A DNA stretch of 64,000 nt. Source: Klebsormidium nitens (Eukaryota; Streptophyta; Klebsormidiophyceae; Klebsormidiales; Klebsormidiaceae). The stretch lies in contig DF237163.1 in the NCBI GenBank assembly GCA_000708835.1, positions 12,673-76,672 of the forward strand. The letters run 5' to 3'. Both the position numbers and the translations under genes were made by a program. The first letter of the stretch is position 1, and each line of letters opens with the position of its first letter. The notes under the pieces were generated by a model. The model saw nothing but the letters and a program-made list of their open reading frames with translations, had not been told where the DNA came from and did not search any database. Below, one piece after another: positions 1-10,262 of this stretch.

Positions 1-3000
1 CTCTTAGTGACATACAGTCGTTGCGTTCTTTAGAGAATCCGTTTTGCTTGCATTGCTACGGTCGTACGAGGCTGCATGGCAGCGACGCCTAGCGGCACGA
101 CACACATGCGTTAACCGAGAGCTGTCAGGAACCTGTCATCTTGGGCACACGCTCCTTTTCAGATCAATTGAATGCAAAGAAAAAGGTCATGAAACGGTTG
201 GAAGAAAAACAACACCCGGAACGCGTGGCTCCTCTTGATATAGCTCAAATAAGTTTCATATTATGTCCCCTCAAACCAGCTTCCATAACCCCGGCCCTAA
301 AGTACTAGAGTTTATAGAGAGGCCGGCGAAAAGCGAAACCGGCTTCCATAACCTCTAGGACAAATTTGGGTTCAACCCAAAACCGGCTTCCATGCCCCCC
401 TCAAAACTTCGGAAAAACGGAGTTCAGTGCACCGCTTTGAAGGTGTTTTGACACGATGCCCTAGCTAAGAAGTAGAGTCAGTATACAGTACAGTATACAG
501 TACAGCTGTAAGGTAGGGCCCGTTGTGACATTGCCAGCATACTAGTTGTGCATCGCGTTCTGATTCTGTGATTCTGTCCATCGTCCATCAGACGCCAGAC
601 TCCGCGGAAGGAGCTCCGAAGTACCAATTTTGGTGCGCTGCGAGACTCGGAGTCTGAAGCACAGCGCGTCGCTAACCGTTTGAGCCAGTGGTACGTACCG
701 TGCAAAGGAGGAAGGGCTCTGACTCGGTACATACCGGCAGTACAAATACCGAACCAGCCTCGAAGGCGCGAACAAGTGCCTGACCGGAAAACCCGGTAGG
801 AAACGTAGTGCTGCCACTTGGCGCTCCGGCGTCCCCTCCGAGTCGACTTCTGGACCCTGGTTGTAGTGTCGACATCACGGTTTGCTTTTCCCCGAGTCCC
901 TCAGGCTACGGTACTCATGTTCAATACAAACGGGACCCAACTTCCAAGTTCCAAATACCGGTCCGTACTGACAATGATAGGCGCCCGGGAGACAGGTGGG
1001 GTTGCTTTGGTGGCTAGGGTCGGTCAGGGTGCGGAGCGCATCATCTTTTGGGTTAGAGTTTTTAGTTTGAGTTCCCCGGTGACTCAGACATTGATTCAAG
1101 TGCCTGTAATACTCAGTACTACGGTACGTTCACGGTTCTGCAAGCGAACGTTGCGCCAGAGTTCCAATACGGTACATACCTATACCGTATGCGGTACACC
1201 GTACACCCTCCCTAGCTGGGCCCCCTCATTATACCGTACGGTAAATTATTTGAAGGTCTGGAGACGCACATTGTAACAAACACGCAGCCTGTCGATCCAG
1301 TGTCACCATGTCAGGACTACCTACCGTAGACATTTCTAGCCAAGTAGCATTGGTAGGTTTTGTGGAGTTGAGAGGTATTGGGGAAGGAGCGGACGTGGTG
1401 TCTTGCCTGTGGCACCAAGTGTCGGGAATGCCGTGTGCAGTTCATCCCTGATATTACAGTGGGGACATTCTGCTTACAACGACAAACTTCAAGGGGAGCT
1501 GAAATTACTGAAGAAGATTGAGGTAAGCTCCAACGATGCATCGCATGGCTGGTCACATTGTGACCTCTGCTTCATCGGGGCGCCCCATTTTGAGTAAGAG
1601 AAGATTACATCATCAGGCTGGAGAAGCAAGATAGGCAATTAGCTTTGCTGGCGCTAGACAATTCAGTTAGTGGGAACAACGGCGAAAAGTGAACTCTAGG
1701 ACCAATGGTGTATTACAAGTTTCACAAGGATTGTTGAGTGGAGCCCGACACTAATTTTGTGATGCCAATTGGGCATGTTAATAAATGGAGTAGCTGAGCT
1801 CAAGAAATGTACCTACTATCTCTCCGCACGTGTAGTTTGCTTCTCCTAGGCCTCCAACAAGGAGTTCAGACACACAGAGCCAGCAAATCAACCGAAACTG
1901 GTTTGGATTGTGAAGAAGATACTGAGCAACCTTACAGATTCCACAAGGCTTGCTTTCTAAAGCAATTCTGGATCAGCCGCACTCGCATTACTGCTTCGAT
2001 GGGCCTGAAGCTTTCCTCCCAGCTCTCAGATCAGGCTTCAATCTTTCATTTTCTCAGCTTAGGTGACAAATATGGGGCTGGCACTTGTTGCAGTTTGCAA
2101 GGACAACTTATTTACGGTAGTATCTGAAATCCAATCTGCTGGAAGGTGCTTACCACAAGGACAAGTTGATTGGACAGCGCATTAAGTGGACGCCAATGCC
2201 AGTAATCTTGATTCTGTTTCCCGCTTGTGAAGTCTAGGGCGTTGTTACAGATACCATTTGTCTAAGGAAGCAGGGTCAAGCCCAATGACTTAAGGATAGC
2301 AAGCTTCTGCTTTGGTGGACCCTTGTTTACTGTGACCATACTGTCAACACATCATAAGGGCAGCGGTGCTCTATTCTCGCTGGTGTCCTTTGATTTTGAT
2401 TATCCTTGCACAAAAGAGGTGCTTTCGGAGACTATATCAATGCTTGCAGGGCTTCTTGGAAGTGTATAGCTCAACGACGTGCATCTACCACTTTTGATCT
2501 AACCTTAGTCGCTCTACACAGCAAAGAAGTTGCTTTTACCACTTCTGATCTATCGCTGGGCAATCTGCAGAGCTCTGCGGGCAAGATATAGAGGGATTTT
2601 CATTTGGCGGAGCACAACCGAGTGAGAGAGCATTGTCAATATTTCCACCAACCGAGCTCCATAAGCAAGGTAAAACTTCTGGCGCTACTCAATTCAACTC
2701 TACTTAGGTTATGCTGCCAATATTGGCCAGACTATTGTGTATGGGAGTCAAAACTTCTTGTACAACACAGAAAGTTCCTCAGGAAAGTTTGCCACGAAGA
2801 ACGCACAGGACTACCCGTTGTAGTGGAGATGCCCAATTTCTTGTAGGATTTTCCCGGTAGTGTTTTTGTCTAGAGTGGGTGTTTGTCAAAGAGTAGCTGG
2901 CTCTGGCACAAGCTCGCTGATATATTCTGAGGTCCTGTCCCTTTTGGCTCGAGTCGATATACTGCTCTGTAAAGCAGCTGACCAATCACCTCAGATGGTT

Positions 3001-3356
3001 GAATCATAACAAGCCGATACATCTTTTAACCACCAGACTTGGTCCGTCCTGCATTAGAGCCTTTTTCCTGCATCAGAAATAGTCTGGAACTCAACGGGGT
3101 GTACTACCTGGATAACAACGTCATGCCTTATAGTGCCTCAAAAAGATTGAGCGTAAAACGTTGGTGTCCCGATTGGTCTCTCCGCTTCTGTCCAGCCACT
3201 CACAGTGGAAAAGCCGTTCCAAAAGGGGTACAATCGTGTAGCCGCTGTCGACGTCCTGCGCTTTATGAAGTATGTTAAAAGCTCTGTCTCAGAGCCTTTG
3301 GCACCAAGTACTGCTTGTATGCCAAGTTCGTGTGTGTGCTGTGCAGATTTCGTTGT
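1..3356. other. Upstream region without recognisable gene
   Basis: I see no coding region I can support here. The longest ATG-started frame, about 106 codons from 1807 to 2127 on the plus strand, has no family resemblance and no splice-supported extension. The interval contains a short near-repeat of a CCGGCTTCCAT-type phrase around 265-395, a GTAC-rich island around 480-1260, and a weak 50-bp near-repeat around 2485-2560 (ACCACTTTTGATCTA-like then ACCACTTCTGATCTA-like). The last few hundred bases presumably hold the promoter and 5' leader of the LRR gene that follows, but I see no clear TATA element that decides a start. Confidence 0.5.
480..1260. repeat. GTAC-rich low-complexity island
   Basis: GTAC tetranucleotides and the overlapping strings GGTAC, CCGTAC and GTATAC are strongly over-represented: I count about fifteen GTAC sites in some 780 bp, against about three expected by chance. 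They cluster at 480-505, 690-745, 955-970, 1115-1130, 1170-1210 and 1235-1245. Because GTAC is self-complementary, the region is full of short palindromes. There is no continuous reading frame with coding character. It may be a decayed simple repeat or a methylation-altered mobile-element remnant. I cannot assign a function. Confidence 0.5.
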
Positions 3357-6300
3357 ATGGCCAATGCTATGGCCGTACAGCGCAATATGGTTGTCCTACT
3401 GGCTATCCTTCTGGGCTCCTTGTATGGCGCAAGTGCTTTTACGATGGACGAGCTTGCCAAGGAGGTCAAGGGGAGCCTCTACAACCAGACGCAAATCATC
3501 TCATCCAGTGGTTACCTACGTGGGGAGATACCTGCAGAAGTGGGACGCTTGACAAACCTCACCGAACTTAGTCTTGATTACCAAGGCCTCACAGGCCCCA
3601 TTCCCCCCGAGCTCGGAAACCTGGTAAACCTTGTTTCACTCAGCCTTAAGGTGAACAAGTTAACCGGACCCATTCCTTCCAACCTGGGCAGCTTGTCGCG
3701 GCTGGTCGAGCTTGACTTATCCGACAACCTTCTAGAGGGCCCCATTCCCCCCAGCCTCGGCAACCTCTCTCGCCTCAGAACCGTCGATTTACGCTTCAAC
3801 CAGTTCAATGCCCCTATTCCCCCCGAATTCGGACGCCTCTCGAGCTTAGAAAACCTTTGCATCAGTTCCACCCAGCTCATTGGCAACATCCCCGCTGAGC
3901 TCGGGGCCTTGTCGAACCTCACCACTCTTGCTCTGCACCGCAACCAGCTCGTCGGCCGTGTCCCTCCCAAACTCGGGAGACTGGCGAACCTTACTGAAAT
4001 GAGTCTCAGGCTCAACCAGCTCGTCGGCCCTATTCCACCGGAGCTGGGTCGCCTTTCCAAGCTCTCTACTTTGTCCCTCTCGTCTAACAACCTCTCCGGC
4101 TCCATCCCCCCCCAGGTCGGCGACCTGACAAACCTGCGAACCCTCAACTTTGAAAACAATAGTCTCTCCGGGGAGATTCCTCCAGAGTTGGGTCGCCTTT
4201 CCAAGCTCTATACTTTGTCCCTCTCGTCCAACAACCTCTCCGGCTTCATCCCCCCCCAGTTCGGCAATCTGACAAACCTGGGATACCTCAGCTTTGCAAA
4301 TAATAGTCTCTCCGGGGAGATTCCTCCAGAGATGGGGAACATGAGGAACCTTTATTTTCTCGACCTTGCAAACAACTTCCTTTCAGGAGCGATACCCACC
4401 TCTCTTGGCCAGTTGACCTCCCTTGGCGTCCTTAACCTTGTCAACAACAGCCTTTCTGGCCCTCTGCCTTCAGAGCTCGGGAACCTTCGCTTCCTCCAAA
4501 ACCTTCTCTTGGCCAATAACAGCCTTTCCGGCCCCATCCCCTCTGAGTACTCCAAGTTCCAAAATTTGAAGCAGCTTTTCCTCAGTCACAATAGCCTCTC
4601 TGGGCACTTGCCTATAGCGCTTGGGAGCTCCGCAAATCTCAGATATATAGGCCTGAGCTGGAACAACCTATCGGGCCCCATTCCTCCCGAGTATGGCGAT
4701 CTGTTCGAAACCCTGTATTACCTTGGTCTCAACAACAACAACCTGTCGGGCACGATCCCCGCCAATCTTGACTACCTGTTTAACTGCAAGGTTGACTTCT
4801 CCAATAATCCGGGGCTGAGTGGCCCAATCCGACCTCTGCTGCTCCAAGTCCGAGAGCAGAATGCCAGCAATATCATGGGCACCAACTTAACGGTGCCTGT
4901 GGCCTCTTGCATCTCTCTCTCTGACTTTGCGGCCCTGACACAGCTCACTGCCCTGTCGTTGTCAAAACGCAACATCTGTGGCACTATCCCCCCGGAGATG
5001 GGCAATCTAACCCGCCTGACGGAGCTTGACCTGTTCAACAACAACCTGACGGGACCCATTCCCCCTGAACTCGGCAAGCTGACTCTCTTAACTGAGATCA
5101 ACCTCGGCTTCAACAACTTGTCCGGTCCCATCCCCACCGAGTTTGGCAACCTCAAAAACCTGACCTACCTGTATCTCTATTTCAACAAACTCAATGGCAG
5201 TATCCCGCCGTCTCTTGGCGACCTGTCGGGGTTGCGTATCCTTGATTTCTACGGCAACAACCTTACCGGTCGCATCCCGCCCGAATTCGGCAGGCTATCC
5301 GAGCTAAGATTCCTTCGCTTGGGAAGTAACCGGCTGACCGGTGGCATCCCTCGCGAAATCGGCAACCTTAGCACCAGCCTGTCACTCTTGGATCTGGAGA
5401 ACAACCTCCTCTCGGGCCCAATTCCCCCGGAGATTAGCGGCTGCCGTTTCCTCGGATACTTTGACCTCGCCAACAATAGCTTCTTCGGCGCATTCCCCCC
5501 CGAGATCGCGGCAAAACCAGGCCTCGTACGCCTCAACCTCTCCTTCAACGCCTTTTCGGGTCCCATTCCCCCCGGGCTAGACAACCAGACCGGCCTAACC
5601 CTTGTGGATCTTCACAGCAACCAATTCACGGGTTCCATCTCCCCTGGCCTCGGCAACGTTCTCTCCCTCGAAACACTAGACCTTCACGACAACAACCTTT
5701 CAGGCCCCATCCCCCCATCCCTCGGCAAGCTAACGGGCTTGACCCTGCTCGATCTCTCCAACAACAGCTTCCTTGCTGGCGCGGTCCCCCCCGAACTAGG
5801 CCGCCTGACGTGGCTCACAGGTCTGGACGTTTCTCTCACCAACGTGTCCGGCCCCGTTCCGCCGGAACTCGGTAACTTGGCCGGAAACATGACGTCACTC
5901 GGGATCCCGGGGCCCTTGCCCCCGTGGCTGGTGTCCTTTAGTAACCTGACGTTCCTGAGGTCGGCGTCTCCTGCTGACGTGGCGGCAGGGGGTTGGCTGG
6001 ACGTGTCTGCCGCTCCAGCGAACTGCCAGTTCATCCGGTGGACGGGAGGCGCGGTGACTGACGTCACGTTCTGGGACGCGTGCACGGGCGGGAACGGGTG
6101 TGTGGTCGACCTTACGGACACCGGATCTAAATTGTCTCAGAGGGCAAAACGCGAGGTGAGCTGGCCGTAACAGCGTACGGACTGATACTTGACAAGTCGA
6201 ATACATAGCTGCAGAGACAAGGGTGTCGATCTCAAGACTTGGCGGGTTGGATTGACAAAAGCCTGCCAGCTTTTAGCAATGGCCGATGGGGGGTAACAAC

Positions 6301-8886
6301 TTGAAGGCTCGTGGAGCCCATACGCTTTGATTTTTGCTTGCACTCAGGTGGTCGGGAGTTCGTTTACAGATGTCAAGCTCATACAATCGACAAGCGTGCC
6401 ATTTCAAGATCGCCATACTGGGTTGAGTACTTTGTCCTGCTTCAGAAAATGAAGCGGTCTAGCCTTGCTTGCCTTTTGTCCTTTTGCATGCTTCTTCAAT
6501 TTGTATCGGTGCTTCCAGTCGGAGCCGACTTTGGATAACGATTCTGTCCATCTTCGATTGTCAACAGAAAGCGAAAAGAGCTTGTACAAAGAGCTCGTGC
6601 CCTGCAAGAGGTCAGTGTCAATTGCAGGGTAAAGGACTCATAATTTTGATTCCTCGTCCTTCCGTCAACCGAAAAAGGAGGATTGTTTGGTTCCGGCCTT
6701 CGTCTCTTGCTAACCCCTGTGTCTGGATTACTCTGACAGTGATGCATTCCCCGGGGAACGAAGCGCTTCGTGACAAAGATAAAGAATCCTGAATGAAACG
6801 CTTTGCGACAAAGATAGAGACTCCTGGACAGAGCTACGAAGTCGGTGAATAAAGTGATAAACTGACAAACGGACCCTATGTCCCCTTTCAGCTGCCTTGC
6901 GGATCAGTCACGCGACTGATCCATTTGTAGCCACTTAAACTCTTTCTCGATTGTGATTCAGAAACAACAGACTACTTGGTCAGGGGTTTGGGTTGGCTCG
7001 CAAGTTCGTCTACTGGCCAAGTTCAGTGCTTGGAGACCATTTCGTCATTCGAGATGGTCCAGATGCCGTCTGGCGGGGGAAGTTGGTCAATTCGATTTAC
7101 CTTTTTGCCACGGCTTTCTGATCTGAACGCGTCTCCCGTATGCAGATCTGCCTTGGCAAGATCTCCGTCTTCCTCGAGGGCGATGCGCCTTCGGTGGTGC
7201 GCGAAACCTTCAACAAAGAGGGCAACCAGACTGGCGTATACACTTCCTACTATCTGCGCAACAAGCGCGGCATATATTTCCTCAACGACACAGGCTTTAT
7301 TGACAGGATCGACCTCGGGCCCGGGGGCGCCGCCTATACCGGGGTGGGTTTCACCCGAGTTCAGGAGGGCAACCTTTGTGGAAACCCGGAGGCGCCCGAA
7401 GTGGTGGCCGTTGTGTACGGCGTCTTCGTCGGCCTCCTGCTGGGTTCCACGATAACCCTTGTGATAACCCTCCGTTGCCGGAAGGGGCGTGAAAAGAACG
7501 AGAAGGGCAACCGGTTTCTTTTCACGTTGGCATCCTATGCTTGGGGTATCGTTAGTGGGGTGATTCCGTGGGTGGACCTGTATACGGACATCACGGTGTT
7601 GGCTCAAGTGTGGGGGGCTTGGCCGATGTGGGTTATCCTGGTGTCGGTGTTGTCGCCTTACGCGGTGGCAGGGTACTACGGCGCGAGAGATGCGGTTAGG
7701 TGAGGTTGAGGACGGCAGCAGCTATGGAAAGCCGGTGCATGTCGGATTGTGAGGGATGTTACGGATTAAGCTTACGCTTGCTGATTGAAGAGCCTGCTTC
7801 TGCCTTTGTGCCCTTGTGACGTCCCGCTAGAGTTTTCACTTTGTTCAGCTCAGGTGTCTAGTGCTCAGCGGCCCGAGAGCGGCCTTCGTAATTCCTGTTG
7901 AGTCCCCCCATGCGACTGAATCAGTCTAAAGTCGAGGCCGAAAATCTCGCACGACGTCAAGATCTTGTCGCGGTCATGTGAGGCATCAGCCGGACATTTC
8001 ACGTGGGGGAAGGGATCCAAAATCTCTTTCTTCGTTTCCAGGAGAACCCGCTTTGAAAGGGCTTTGAAACCTTCAAATGAGACGACCGATCCTCGACCGA
8101 TTCTTGCTGTCGTCCAAAGCGCTTGGTCCCTCTCAGGATAGGACTCGAAACGGGATTGATGCTCGTCATCGTTTGACAAGCGCTGGTCCGTGACTTCTCA
8201 AACCCAGGTGGTCCCTCCGTTTGTCAAAGCGCAAACCCACTATGCCTCCAAATGCAACACATGAACATGTCTCCCTCACCCTTCCCAGGTTCCTCCCGTG
8301 GCGGCCGTTTCGTGGGTTCCGTCGCTTCTTCCCCCCGCCGGACGAAGCCAGCCTGACCCCCCTTCCTCGCGGGCCGGCCCGTTGGGACCAGCGCATCCTG
8401 GCACTTTGCGCGTGGCCTATCGCCACCGTTTGCGTTCCGGTCGGAGACGTCGTGGGGGCGCTCGGGAGAGTGGGTTTCTGCCCGGTGGTGGGCAATCGGG
8501 GCTACAGCCTGGAGTTTTACCTCCAGTCGCGGCTCATGCTGGAGCTGCTTCTCGAGTCTCTGCCCCAGGCGGTCTTCCAGACCACGCTGTATCTGCTAGG
8601 CAGCTCCCGCGCAACGCGGATCTACATCGACGAGCCGATCTTCGTGCGGTCTATCGGCATCTCGCTTGTTAGCATCCTCTTCCAGTACTGCTCGACGCTC
8701 TATGAATCAATGGCGGAACGGCAGCCGTTCTGGCGCTGCTTTTGGCGGCGGGTGCGGCTCGGCGCGGGGCCCTGTCTAATTGTTGCGCCGCCTAAAAGCA
8801 CGGGCGACGATTTTGAGAAGCTGGGACCGGAGGCGAACGATCTGTTGGGAAAGCCGGAAGTCGTTGCTGCAGGTCCGGGATGCTGA
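3357..8886 (+). CDS. LRR receptor-like protein with XK-related membrane domain
   Basis: Predicted 1316-aa membrane protein. Exons: 3357-6155, 7146-7699 and 8289-8886, with introns of phase 0 and 2. The start is the ATG at 3357, which opens directly into a hydrophobic signal peptide (residues 1-28). About 30 plant-type leucine-rich repeats (GPIPPELG core, 24 residues) fill residues 35-880 in two blocks, split by an island near residues 490-540. Exon 2 holds a cysteine-containing juxtamembrane part, TM1 (1019-1042) and a basic loop. The C-terminus is not a kinase: PWVDLYTDITV (1074-1084), LLLESLPQAVFQ (1204-1215) and the helix at 1238-1256 match, from memory, the pattern of XK-related (XKR) proteins, some of which are phospholipid scramblases in animals. 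Seen: the LRRs, membrane segments and motifs. Inferred: ligand sensing coupled to a membrane activity. The last exon could end differently. Confidence 0.8.
4041..4328 (+). repeat. Recent 144-bp in-frame tandem duplication (two LRRs)
   Basis: Bases 4041-4184 and 4185-4328 are nearly identical direct repeats of exactly 144 bp, equal to two 24-residue leucine-rich repeats. Both units start at GAGCTGGGTCGCC/GAGTTGGGTCGCC and run into ATTCCTCCAGAG. They differ at a minority of positions and remain in frame, so the receptor grew by two repeats recently. Confidence 0.85.
6156..7145 (+). other. Intron 1 of the LRR-XK gene
   Basis: The donor GAG|GTGAGC at 6156 and the acceptor CCCGTATGCAG ending at 7145 join phase 0 to phase 0 and connect the LRR block to the juxtamembrane region. 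Within it a roughly 35-bp near-repeat is visible at about 6758-6830 (GACAAAGATAAAGAATCCTG, then GACAAAGATAGAGACTCCTG). No other coding exon is apparent. Confidence 0.7.
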
Positions 8887-10262
8887 ATCTGGAGCGGTTG
8901 CACACTGCCTCCGGTGACCCGTTCCGTAAGTACATTGAGCCTCCCGGGCAGACGCAACTACCTGTGGCTCGGGGTGTTAATACAGCGTTCGCTTTGTCGC
9001 CGCAGTCTTATAGTACTAGATGATAGCCTCCATGGACGGGTTGCCTTGGCACACAAATAGTGCATTTCTAGCTGTATTTCCTGTCGACTAAATATACATA
9101 TTGATTTGTGCGTAGTCTAGTACTAAGCAATTGAAAATGTTAGACAATGATCTTGGTCGACTATGATCTTGCATGTGAGCGGCCGGCATACAACCAATGT
9201 GGCATACGTACAGAGCACAAACTTCAACAATTCTCATGTTGCACGATGTACATCCGTAGCATGAGCGGCCCGTTTGACTTTGATATGCATGCCGCGGCAC
9301 AGGCGGCGCCGCGGCGGACGCTGCAGCCACGTGATTGTCGATCAAGTCCCCTCTATATTTGATTTGAGACGTACAATACGCTTGCATGTGTTTGAAGTCA
9401 TGCCGGCCGCCTGCTTAGCAAAGATTGGACAATAGAATATGCCTCGACATGTATACGGGAATGAATCAAACATGCACCTCAATGATGCAATTCATTGAAA
9501 TATGCATCTTCAGGTTTCACTGCTACAACTTGCATGAAGCTAGTCAATTGCCAGCTAGTCACGCTCCAACTCACAGTACGTATGTATATGGATATCCTCA
9601 GTCAGTCGCCGCCGCTTCATGTAGCACTCAGCAATTGTAAAGCTAATTAAGATTCAGACGCACTGCAATCGAAGCTGTACGTGTAGCGTTGCGGCCGGGC
9701 CATAGGCGTTTAACTCACTGCAATCTGCAGCATATGGGCCGCGCAACTCCAAGTGATCACACACGTACTATATAGCCGTCAGAGTCAACCAAAACTCTCA
9801 ATCTATGACTCAGATCCTAGGCGACATGTTGGCAAATATGCACTGATGTCGACGAAATGTATGACGACCCACAGCTTCCGAACTCTAACCAGACTGCTGC
9901 TCTGACTGTCACCACTATTCAAAGATCCCACCTAGTGACACCCTGCCAACGATCAATCCCCGTTCAAGGAAAAGACACGTTGGAAGCAATCCTAACTCCA
10001 TTTTCGTGCAAAGAGCAACGGTGGGTCGGGAGGCCACCTTTGGGCAGGCTCAGATTCAACATAGACTCTGATTCCACGCTGGGCTTCAATTGCTCCTAGG
10101 AGCTTTGCCTCTGGGCATTATGGATATCAATAGAGGTCGGATGTAGAATGTTCAATGGAATGACAATCTTCGGCCCTCAATGTCAAAAATCAGCGTTCCT
10201 GCTATATGGCTTTTCTAAAATTCGAGTACTGCAAAAGCATCCTGTCTCAACACAGCCTCAAC
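8887..10262. other. Convergent intergenic island, CATGCA-rich
   Basis: This is the 3'-to-3' gap between the LRR-XK gene (plus) and CHLD (minus). No reading frame is supported. From about 9080 to 9800 the base pattern changes: CATGCA/TGCATG hexamers and near forms recur (around 9283, 9385, 9473, 9510, 9533), together with GGCCGGC, GGCGCCGCGG and TATATAGCC strings. I cannot identify a transposon terminus. The composition resembles the islands at 30.1-30.8 kb and 43.9-44.4 kb. Confidence 0.5.

Noticed and set aside
1807-2127. 106-codon ATG frame upstream of the LRR gene with a hydrophobic start
   Set aside because: No family resemblance and no supporting splice context. One ATG-started frame of this length is expected by chance in such a region.
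3578-6121. Several minus-strand open frames opposite the LRR exon
   Set aside because: They are shadows: the repeating LRR codons keep the opposite strand open and give repeating GGMGPERLL-like strings.
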